A stretch of DNA of 32,067 bases. Origin: UBA7692 sp033578915 (GTDB lineage Bacteria; Bacteroidota; Bacteroidia; Chitinophagales; LD1). Below, piece by piece: positions 14,720 through 22,495 of the stretch. The notes under the pieces are model-generated. The model saw only the letters and a list, made by a program, of their open reading frames with translations, searched no databases and was not told the origin of the DNA. The stretch spans positions 1 to 32,067 of the forward strand of contig JAVQWQ010000008.1 of NCBI GenBank assembly GCA_033578915.1. Reading direction: 5' to 3'. The position numbers were made by a program, and so were the translations under genes. Numbering within the stretch: the stretch's first letter is position 1; the number at the start of each line of letters is the position of its first letter.

Positions 14720-15620
14720 GCGCTTGTATGAGCAAACTGACTTCTTCACTATCTAGTATTTCATTTATAGCTTCTTTTTCCATACGTTGGTGAACCAACT
14801 TTTTTATAAAATGATATTCTTTTTGGTGAATAATAATTTCTTCTACCAATCCTTCATTAACGCGAAGATTAAAAGCATGAGTTTTGATGGTACATTCAGG
14901 CGATCTGCCGAATCGCCAGGAATAAGTCTCATATTTTTCTCTTTCTAAATTTTTGATTTTTTCAATATTTTCATGGTCAATATCCAAAATATCTTCACAT
15001 ATTTCTTCTGAAATTTTTGATGATAATTGATTTGCACTTGAGATAACCTCACTGAATTCCGTGATGTTAGCCACCTTGCTGCGAACAGAATCAACCATTC
15101 TTCCTTCAACGGAATAGGTATTTTCTTTCAAGGCGCTACGAAGATCATCGAGTTTAGAGTTGACAAGCAAGGTACCATGGCTAAGAATATTTTTACGATT
15201 TGTGAACTGTGCATTGCCCGATATTTTTCTGCCTTGAAAAAGCATATCGTTTCTGGTATTGAGTTCAACCGATACTCCACATTTTTGCAGCACTCTTCTG
15301 ATAGGTTCGTTGAACCATTTATAGTTGTTGATTTTATGTTCTGCAAATGCAGAAAAAAAAACAAAGTTTAAGTTGCCTTCGTCATGATAAACAGTTCCTC
15401 CTCCGCTTATTCTTCTTATTACCTGTTTAGAATGATTATACCACCAATTAAAATTAACCTCTTTGTAAACATTTTGATTTTTACCACAAACAACACATGA
15501 ATTGTTGATATAAAGCATCAGATAATCATTTCTGGTGCAATCGAGATGACGAACCAGCCATTCTTCGGCAGCAGCATAAAATGTTGGTGAGTTATGCTGT
15601 CCTAAATTGATAAGTATCAT
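14712..15620 (-). CDS. lplA: lipoate-protein ligase A
   Basis: LplA attaches scavenged lipoate to 2-oxoacid dehydrogenases and the glycine cleavage H protein. The 302-aa product has the ligase N terminus SPTFYAAAEEWLVRHL (11-26), the lipoyl-AMP loop RRISGGGTVYHDEGNLNFVF (69-88), the catalytic-type Lys132 in GRKISGNAQF, and HGTLLVN near 148. The C-terminal 55 residues form the accessory domain. It starts 29 bases inside the end of the upstream ceramidase-like gene on the same strand, so translation is likely coupled. An alternative is a lipoyl/octanoyl transferase, but the length and motifs favour ligase. Confidence 0.93.
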   Translation of the reverse strand: MILINLGQHNSPTFYAAAEEWLVRHLDCTRNDYLMLYINNSCVVCGKNQNVYKEVNFNWWYNHSKQVIRRISGGGTVYHDEGNLNFVFFSAFAEHKINNYKWFNEPIRRVLQKCGVSVELNTRNDMLFQGRKISGNAQFTNRKNILSHGTLLVNSKLDDLRSALKENTYSVEGRMVDSVRSKVANITEFSEVISSANQLSSKISEEICEDILDIDHENIEKIKNLEREKYETYSWRFGRSPECTIKTHAFNLRVNEGLVEEIIIHQKEYHFIKKLVHQRMEKEAINEILDSEEVSLLIQALT

Positions 15621-16488
15621 GTAAGTGTTGTGCCGGGGAAACTGTTCTGAAATATAAATATGTAAGCAAAGTGCTAAAGGCAGTTAATATATGCCAAACG
15701 GCATGCCCCTGAAGCCAGCTATCTGGTTTACAAATCACATGTGAGCGATCGAGCATCCAAATAATAAAACCGATGACCAATGCTGCAAAAGCGCCATAAA
15801 TCCATGTTTTCTCACAAAACATCTTTTTACGCTTAAATTCATATATGAGATGGAGAATAACCACCATGCCCACACACAAAGGGAACATAAGGTTAATGTT
15901 TATGTTGTTCCATTTTATATAAATGAGTATTAACAATGCCAATGCACCTGTAAGATAAATTGACTTTAGATGAATGGATTTGAATTCAGGCAACAAACGA
16001 TAGGCACATATGGCCGTGATAGAAAATATCAGTGCATACATACCCATCTGGTCGTGTTTTTGAAAAAAACTGGTGAGAGAAGCATGATAAAATAAACTGC
16101 CTAAACCAGTGTATAATGTAGACAAACCTAAGAAGAAAGAAAATATCGGATGGCGCACCATAAAATTAGGAGATTGTTTTCTATCCTTATATTGCCAGTC
16201 TTTTACAGAAGCAAAAATCACAAACAGCCCAACTGTAATAAATGGAATATTGCTCCACGTATTAGAAGGCTGGCGAATTAATTCATTTATTCTGTTGAGT
16301 TCGCAAAAATGTAAAGCATTTCCACCGGCCTGTGCCATTGCAGCCCAAAAATTGAGGCTTCCCCAAATGTTATAAATGATAAGAAGTGCAATAAGCGCTA
16401 TGGCTGATAGGCAAATCGGCCACACTAAGACTGCAGAATTGAAGTGTTGGGCGTGGATTAATGTACGAAATTTATAGCAGTTTTTCAT
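15592..16488 (-). CDS. ceramidase-like (CREST superfamily) membrane hydrolase
   Basis: Alkaline ceramidases and relatives are seven-helix membrane hydrolases using a zinc held by three His. The 298-aa protein has about seven hydrophobic segments and the full motif set: Glu63 in HFCELNRI, NTWSNIPF (76-83), Ser131 and His135 in GLGSLFYHASLT, Asp146 in KHDQMGMY, and the C-terminal GHAVWHIL with His262 and His266. These match PF05875-type proteins. I started at the ATG at 16488; the frame extends to a TTG at 16572, but that would overlap the divergent gene. Substrate is unknown: ceramide is possible because many Bacteroidota make sphingolipids, but that is inference. Confidence 0.85.
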   Translation of the reverse strand: MKNCYKFRTLIHAQHFNSAVLVWPICLSAIALIALLIIYNIWGSLNFWAAMAQAGGNALHFCELNRINELIRQPSNTWSNIPFITVGLFVIFASVKDWQYKDRKQSPNFMVRHPIFSFFLGLSTLYTGLGSLFYHASLTSFFQKHDQMGMYALIFSITAICAYRLLPEFKSIHLKSIYLTGALALLILIYIKWNNININLMFPLCVGMVVILHLIYEFKRKKMFCEKTWIYGAFAALVIGFIIWMLDRSHVICKPDSWLQGHAVWHILTAFSTLLTYLYFRTVSPAQHLHDTYQFRTA

Positions 16489-16520
16489 AGAGGTTTGCAA
16501 AAATAACCTTTGGGCAATCT

Positions 16521-16551
16521 TTTGTATCCATAAAAAATGTTCATCAATTTG
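16521..16551 (+). promoter_or_regulatory. promoter for the HMG-CoA lyase-like gene, very short leader
   Basis: TTTG (16521-16524), exactly 19 bases, then TCAATTTG (16544-16551), one base off TANNTTTG. Only 8 bases separate the -7 box from the ATG at 16560, so the transcript would have almost no 5' leader. A separate TATTTTTG on the minus strand (16505-16498) may serve the divergent ceramidase-like gene, but no -33 box accompanies it. Confidence 0.6.
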
Positions 16552-16559
16552 CGCGCCTG

Positions 16560-17420
16560 ATGGAATTACCAAAAATCAAACTTATTGAATGCCCGCGTGA
16601 TGCCATGCAGGGTATTCGGCAGTTTATTCCTACTGAAAAAAAAATAGCTTACATTAATAAGCTGCTGAAGGTTGGATTTTACTCTATTGATTTTGGAAGT
16701 TTTGTATCTCCGGAAGTTATTCCGCAAATGGCAGACACTGCTAAGGTCCTTCAGGGGCTTGATTGGCAACCCGGCGATTCCTCACTTATTGCCATTATTG
16801 CTAACGAAAGGGGAGCAGCCGATGCTTGTGCATTTTCACAAATCAGTTTTCTGGGTTTTCCTTTTTCGGTAAGCGAAACTTTTCAGAAAAGAAATACTAA
16901 TGCAGGAATGGACGTGGCTGTAAAAAGGGTTGAAGCTATTAAAACCATGGCAGATAAACATGGCAAAGATTTAATTATTTATCTATCCATGGGTTTTGGC
17001 AATCCTTATGGAGATCCGTATAGCCCCGAAATTGTGATAGAATGGGTCGAAAAGCTGTCAGTTTATGGCATTAAAATTTTTATGCTGAGCGATACCATAG
17101 GAGTGGCTAATCCGGAAAATATCGCATATCTTTTTTCTAAATTATATGCTTCTCATCCTTTACTGGAATTCGGAGCCCATTTGCACACAGCCCCACACAA
17201 CTGGAGAGTAAAAATTGATGCAGCCTATTTCAATGGTTGCCGCAGATTTGATGCTGCCATTCGCGGCTATGGAGGCTGTCCTATGGCGAAAGATGAGCTT
17301 ATTGGAAACATGCCAACCGAAAATTTGGTTAACTATTTTAATCCGGAAGATTTTGGCAGGCAGTTTAGCCTCAGCGCGTTTGAAGAGGCGCTGAGAGCGG
17401 CAGGCCAGGTTTTTGATTGA
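16560..17420 (+). CDS. hydroxymethylglutaryl-CoA lyase family protein
   Basis: The family splits HMG-CoA to acetyl-CoA and acetoacetate in leucine breakdown. The 286-aa TIM-barrel protein keeps every catalytic position of the lyase: Arg13-Asp14 in ECPRDAMQG, the metal-binding His207 and His209 in HLHTAPHNW, Cys240 in the GGCP loop (238-241), and Asn250 in GNMPTE. GFGNPYGDPYS (145-155) and SDTIGVANPE (177-186) are the other family blocks. It is slightly divergent from the classical enzyme (ECPRD in place of EVGPRD, HLHT in place of HCHD), so a related DRE-TIM aldolase is possible. It has its own promoter. The rest of the leucine pathway is not in the window. Confidence 0.88.
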   Translation: MELPKIKLIECPRDAMQGIRQFIPTEKKIAYINKLLKVGFYSIDFGSFVSPEVIPQMADTAKVLQGLDWQPGDSSLIAIIANERGAADACAFSQISFLGFPFSVSETFQKRNTNAGMDVAVKRVEAIKTMADKHGKDLIIYLSMGFGNPYGDPYSPEIVIEWVEKLSVYGIKIFMLSDTIGVANPENIAYLFSKLYASHPLLEFGAHLHTAPHNWRVKIDAAYFNGCRRFDAAIRGYGGCPMAKDELIGNMPTENLVNYFNPEDFGRQFSLSAFEEALRAAGQVFD

Positions 17421-17479
17421 TGAACAATTTTACGCTGAAATTATTTAAATTAGATATCTAGAATTTCATTAACTCATTG

Positions 17480-19594
17480 ATGGTGAAAAAACTATTCTTT
17501 GCAGCATACCTATTGTTTGTTTTTAATCTAAATGCGCAAGTATTTTCGATTGGCCATCGAACAATAACTTTTAATGATCCGACCCGAAGCGGAGGATTTG
17601 GCTCAGGAGGCGGCCCCGGCCGTCAGATTCAGACAGAAATTTACTATCCGGCTACCTCCAACGGCACTAATGTTCCTGTTGCGAACGGCAAGTTTCCCGT
17701 GGTCGTTTTCGGGCACGGTTTTGTAATGGCATGGGATGCATACAAACCTGTATATGATTCCCTGGCACGGATCGGCTATATAGTTGCTTTGCCAAGAACG
17801 GAAGGTAGCGCTATACCTGCTCCCTCGCACCTTGATTTTGGAAGAGACCTTGCCTTGGTTCTAAATAGAATGCTGGCCTTTGATACAATTCCTTCTTCTC
17901 CTTTTTTTGGAAAACTCAATGGCAGGGGTGCCATTGGTGGCCACAGCATGGGAGGTGGAGCAACTTTTCTCGCTGATGCTTTTACCAATCGCGCAAATTG
18001 TTATTTTACGTTTGCAGCGGCCGAAACCAATCCCAGGGCAACCGCTGCTGCAAAAAATATCACAAAGCCCCATCTGCTGCTTGCAGGCACCTTCGATTGT
18101 GTTACTCCTATTGCTACAAACCAACAACTCATGTATGATTCTTTAGCTTCTTCTTGCAAATACCTTGTGTCTATTATAAGAGGCTATCACTGCCATTTCA
18201 ACGCAGATAATTTTAATTGTTCATTTGGTGAGGGCACCTGCTTTACTCCCGGAGGAATGACGCGCGATTCGCAGTTATTGATGGTGAGATTTTATTTACA
18301 TCCGTTCCTTGATTATTATTTAAAGGGAAATTGTCAGGCAGGAATAACTTTTCAAAACCGAATGAATAATCCGCATAAAGCAACTGTGCAGCAAAGCTGT
18401 AACCTTAATATTCCTATCCCTGCAACAGTTTCAGGCGATGAAGAGTTTTGCAATGGTTCAGTTGCAAACCTTATCGCTACTCCTTCAGGCATGAATTACA
18501 TTTGGAACAATGGGCTTACTTCACAGCAAATTCAAGTAAATACACCGGGCAGCTATAGTGCTAAAGTGAATAACGGAGTCTGCGAAGTTGAAACTTCGCC
18601 ATTTACAGTCACACAAAAAGATGTTCCATCGGCTCCGGCATTTAATGTATCCGTGAGAGGCCCTTGGTGCTCTAATCAAGACAGTGTTGTTTTTTCCGTA
18701 AACAATATCTCAGGGGCTACGGGATATGCCTGGAATTTCCCAGCCGGTTGGCAGATTTTAAGAAATGATTCATCTGTGTCTTTATCGGTAAAAGTAAACG
18801 ATTCCGGTGTGTTAAAAGTTAGTGCGTTCAATGAATGTGGGCTTAGCCAAGCATTAGCCGACACGGTCTATGTATATCCAACCCCGGCTATTTCCGGCAC
18901 CATAAACGGGCCACAAACAGTTTGCACCAATCAAACCCCGGCAAATTATTCTTTGAATGGCTCCATCATCAATGCAGATAGTTTGGTGTGGTATGCATCA
19001 TCATGGCAACTTGTCAATGGTCAAGGAAATCCTCAAGCTACCTTTTTTGCAAACGCTTCTAACGACACGGTTAGGCTTAGGGGGTATAACACTTGCGGAC
19101 AATTTGCAGAAACTTACATGCCTGTAAGTATGATTGACACTCCATTGATTCAGTTATCTCAAAATAACAATCTATTGTTTGCTACTTCGGGTTATGCAAA
19201 TTATCAATGGTTTAGTGGGGACAGCCTTATAGCTGTTACTGCAAGTAATCAGTGGCAGCCGGATACAAGCGGTATATATTATGTGAAGGTTTCAGATGCC
19301 AACGGGTGTATTTCTACATCTAATTCTGTAATTGTAAATCTATTCACAAACAATGCCGATATTTTAAAGAGGCCAACTATAACATTCTATCCCAACCCCT
19401 CGAAGGGTTCGCTTTATATACAGGCTTTTAAGAAAGGATCAATCAAGTTCTACAACATCGAAGGAAAGCCTGTATTCGAAAAGTTATTAGAATCCGGTGA
19501 GCATCTGATTCAAACTGAACTTGCACCGGGACTTTATGTGATAAACTGGATAAACAATTTAGAAACTCAGCAATTCAAGCTTTTCATAGAATGA
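17480..19594 (+). CDS. secreted alpha/beta hydrolase with Ig-like repeats and T9SS sorting domain
   Basis: The 704-aa product has a signal peptide (1-20, ending NLNAQ), then an alpha/beta hydrolase domain to about residue 290. The oxyanion HG lies in VVFGHGFVMAWD, the nucleophile Ser156 in GGHSMGGGATF, the likely acid Asp206 in AGTFDCVTP, and the His (237 or 239) in GYHCHF, close to a cluster of Cys. The domain resembles chlorophyllase/PAF-acetylhydrolase esterases. Three or four Ig-like or PKD-like repeats follow (about 310-620; NYIWNNG, GYAWNFPAGW, NYQWFSGD). The last 75 residues (FYPNPSKGSLYIQ to the end) are a type A T9SS sorting domain, so the enzyme is exported or surface-bound. Start: ATG 17480 rather than TTG 17477. 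Substrate unknown. Confidence 0.9.
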   Translation: MVKKLFFAAYLLFVFNLNAQVFSIGHRTITFNDPTRSGGFGSGGGPGRQIQTEIYYPATSNGTNVPVANGKFPVVVFGHGFVMAWDAYKPVYDSLARIGYIVALPRTEGSAIPAPSHLDFGRDLALVLNRMLAFDTIPSSPFFGKLNGRGAIGGHSMGGGATFLADAFTNRANCYFTFAAAETNPRATAAAKNITKPHLLLAGTFDCVTPIATNQQLMYDSLASSCKYLVSIIRGYHCHFNADNFNCSFGEGTCFTPGGMTRDSQLLMVRFYLHPFLDYYLKGNCQAGITFQNRMNNPHKATVQQSCNLNIPIPATVSGDEEFCNGSVANLIATPSGMNYIWNNGLTSQQIQVNTPGSYSAKVNNGVCEVETSPFTVTQKDVPSAPAFNVSVRGPWCSNQDSVVFSVNNISGATGYAWNFPAGWQILRNDSSVSLSVKVNDSGVLKVSAFNECGLSQALADTVYVYPTPAISGTINGPQTVCTNQTPANYSLNGSIINADSLVWYASSWQLVNGQGNPQATFFANASNDTVRLRGYNTCGQFAETYMPVSMIDTPLIQLSQNNNLLFATSGYANYQWFSGDSLIAVTASNQWQPDTSGIYYVKVSDANGCISTSNSVIVNLFTNNADILKRPTITFYPNPSKGSLYIQAFKKGSIKFYNIEGKPVFEKLLESGEHLIQTELAPGLYVINWINNLETQQFKLFIE

Positions 19595-22408
19595 CTATAC
19601 AACGATATTGGCTATTCTGCCTTTGACAAAAATAAACTTTTTGATCGGCTTGCCATCGGTCCACTTTTGTATTGCTTCTAATTCTAAAATTCTTTCTCGG
19701 GCTTCATCTTCACTTATGTCAAGAGGTAAATCTATGTTTGCCCGCAGTTTGCCGTTTACACTCACCGGATAGGAAAAAGTTTCTTCTGCCAGATACTCTT
19801 CATTAAACTGCGGAAACTTTGCCAGGTGGATGCTGTTGGCATGCCCTAATTTTTCGTATAATTCCTCTGTAATAAACGGGGCAAATGGCGCCAATGCAAT
19901 CAGCAGTTGCTCAAGGATAGTTTTTTTATGGCATTTAATCTCTGTGAGTTCGTTCACACATTTCATAAAGGCAGAGACACTGGTATTAAAGCTAAGTTGC
20001 TCCATGTCGGTTTCTACTTTCTTCAGCAGTTTATGAAGTGATTTTAATTCTGTTTTATCAGGAGTTTCATCTTTCACTATCCAGTTGCCTTCGTGGTCAT
20101 AGAATAAACGCCATAATTTTCGTAAAAAGTTATAGCAGCCGCTGATTCCTTTCTCATCCCACGGCTTGCTAAGTTCAATTGGCCCTAAAAACATTTCAAA
20201 TAAGCGGAAAGTATCAGCGCCATATTTTGCAATTACCTCATCAGGGTTAATGACATTATATTTTGATTTAGACATTTTTTCGATTTCGCGCTTTACCTTG
20301 AAATTTTGCTCATCATCAGTAATAAATATGTAGTCCGCGTATTCCGGCCTCCATCTCTTAAAAGCCTCTATATCTAATTTATCGTTATCTACCAGGCTGA
20401 TATCGCATGCAATGAACCTACCCTGCTCGTTTCCATTGAGGAGATTAGCAGATATAAATTTTTTCTCTTCCGTAACTTGAAAAACAAAAGCGCTTCTTCC
20501 TTGAATCATTCCTTGATTTACCAAACGAAGAAATGGCTCATCAAAGCTCAAGTATCCAAGGTCAAACAGTACTTTTGTAAAAAACCTGGCATAAAGCAAA
20601 TGACCAACGGCATGTTCACTTCCTCCAATATATAAATCCACTTGTCCCCAATAATCCAGTTTTTCTTTTGAAGCAAAAGCGGATTGATTATGTGGGTCCG
20701 TATAACGCAGAAAATACCAACTGCTGCCCGCATAGCCGGGCATAGTATCGGTTTCGTATTTTTTGGTTACCCATTCTTTGTTATGAGCAAGTGGAGAACG
20801 CCCGTCTCCGGTGGGCTTGAAACTTTCTACGGGAGGTAATTCTAAAGGCAGTTCGCTTTCATCCAACGCAATCGGAATATTGGCCTCATCCTCAGATTGT
20901 TCATCAATAAATGGTGAATCGGCTTCTCCGTGAACCTGATAACGTATTGGAAAGGGCTCGCCCCAGTACCGCTGTCGGCTGAAGCTTGCATCGCGCAGCT
21001 TATAATTGGTTTTTCTTTTTCCTATTTTTAATTCCTCTACTTTTTTTAGCATCAACTCTATGGCATCTTGCACTTCCATACCGTTTAAAAAATCGCTGTT
21101 TATCATAATGCCTACCTTATCTTCTATACCTGCATTGGGATACATGGATTTATCTATTATTTCAATGACAGGGATATTAAATTTTTCGGCAAATTTTTTA
21201 TCGCGTTCATCATCAGCAGGCACACCCATGATAGCTCCGGTACCATAACCCGATAAAATATATTCAGCAGTCCATATAGGTAGTTCAGCACCGGTAAACG
21301 GATGAATAGCATATGCTCCTGTAAAACAGCCTGTTACTTTTTTTTCCTGCTGTCGCTCCACATCGGTTCGGCTCTTGACATACGTCAAATATTTTTGTAC
21401 TTCTTTTTCCTGTTCAGGAGTAGTGATTATTTGCAGCAAATCATGTTCCGGCGCTATTGCAACAAAAGTAGCTCCGAAGATGGTGTCTGGCCTGGTGGTA
21501 AAGACAGTCAATCCGATGTGATGGTTTTTTATGCGAAATTCTATTAACGCGCCTTCGCTTTTACCGATCCAATTTTTTTGCTGTTCTTTTATGCTTTCGC
21601 TCCATTTCAACTGTTCGAGCCCACTAAGCAATCGCTCTGCATACTCGGTAATGCGTAGGCTCCACTGCCGCATCTTTTTTCGTTCTACAGGAAAACCTCC
21701 GCGTTCGCTTTTGCCGTCTTTTACTTCATCATTGGCCAATACACAACCCAGAGCAGGGCACCAATTTACATCGGTAAATGAGCGATATGCCAATCTGTAA
21801 TATTGAAGTATCCGTTCTTTTTTATTAAACGAAAAGTTATTCCAATCCTCAGCAGAAAATGTTTCGTGCAGCTCCGGGTTGAATTGCCTCCATTCAGTAG
21901 TACAGCCCTGAGAGGAAAAGAATTTTATAAGTGTTTCTATGGGTTCGGCTTTTTGTTTTTCGCGGTTGTACCAACTGTTGAATAACTTAAGAAAAATCCA
22001 TTGAGTCCATTTGTAGTAACCAGGTTCGCAGGTGATGATTTGTCTGTTCCAATCGTAGCTGAATCCAATTTTATTGAGTTGTTCTTTGTATCGTTGAATT
22101 GCTTTTGCAGTGGTTTGAGCGGGATGCGTACCAGTTTCAATGGCGTATTGTTCAGCCGGCAGGCCAAAGGCATCGAAGCCCATCGGATGCAAAACGTTAT
22201 ATCCTTTTAGCCTTTTATATCTGGCGTAGATATCACATGCTATATAGCCCAACGGGTGTCCTACGTGTAGCCCGGCACCGCTGGGGTAGGGGAACATACT
22301 AAGGGCATAAAACTTTTTCTTTGAGGGATCTTCTACAACACGATATAGCTGTGTTTCTTCCCACTTCTTTTTCCACTTTTCTTCTATTTCTGCAAAGCGG
22401 TATTCCAT
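19595..22408 (-). CDS. leuS: leucyl-tRNA synthetase
   Basis: LeuRS charges tRNA-Leu. The 937-aa protein has the class I HIGH motif as HVGH (48-51) in YPSGAGLHVGHPLGY, the editing domain with TTRPDTIFGATFVAIAPEH and GTGAIMGVPADDERD, the SSWYFLRYTDP block, the KMSKS loop at about residue 711 (EKMSKSKYNVINPDEV), and the anticodon-binding helices plus C-terminal domain. I chose the ATG at 22408 (MEYRFAEIEEKWKKKW), the normal family start; the open frame runs 14 codons further but those residues do not fit. It follows the copper ATPase gene by 87 bases on the same strand. It meets the plus-strand hydrolase gene end to end, with no spacer. Confidence 0.98.
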   Translation of the reverse strand: MEYRFAEIEEKWKKKWEETQLYRVVEDPSKKKFYALSMFPYPSGAGLHVGHPLGYIACDIYARYKRLKGYNVLHPMGFDAFGLPAEQYAIETGTHPAQTTAKAIQRYKEQLNKIGFSYDWNRQIITCEPGYYKWTQWIFLKLFNSWYNREKQKAEPIETLIKFFSSQGCTTEWRQFNPELHETFSAEDWNNFSFNKKERILQYYRLAYRSFTDVNWCPALGCVLANDEVKDGKSERGGFPVERKKMRQWSLRITEYAERLLSGLEQLKWSESIKEQQKNWIGKSEGALIEFRIKNHHIGLTVFTTRPDTIFGATFVAIAPEHDLLQIITTPEQEKEVQKYLTYVKSRTDVERQQEKKVTGCFTGAYAIHPFTGAELPIWTAEYILSGYGTGAIMGVPADDERDKKFAEKFNIPVIEIIDKSMYPNAGIEDKVGIMINSDFLNGMEVQDAIELMLKKVEELKIGKRKTNYKLRDASFSRQRYWGEPFPIRYQVHGEADSPFIDEQSEDEANIPIALDESELPLELPPVESFKPTGDGRSPLAHNKEWVTKKYETDTMPGYAGSSWYFLRYTDPHNQSAFASKEKLDYWGQVDLYIGGSEHAVGHLLYARFFTKVLFDLGYLSFDEPFLRLVNQGMIQGRSAFVFQVTEEKKFISANLLNGNEQGRFIACDISLVDNDKLDIEAFKRWRPEYADYIFITDDEQNFKVKREIEKMSKSKYNVINPDEVIAKYGADTFRLFEMFLGPIELSKPWDEKGISGCYNFLRKLWRLFYDHEGNWIVKDETPDKTELKSLHKLLKKVETDMEQLSFNTSVSAFMKCVNELTEIKCHKKTILEQLLIALAPFAPFITEELYEKLGHANSIHLAKFPQFNEEYLAEETFSYPVSVNGKLRANIDLPLDISEDEARERILELEAIQKWTDGKPIKKFIFVKGRIANIVV

Positions 22409-22495
22409 GGATTTTATTTCCGCAATAATAATTTTTTTGACAAAACACAAGGATTTATCTGGCAGTATTAAACTTGTCTTTTTACACAGCAGGAC

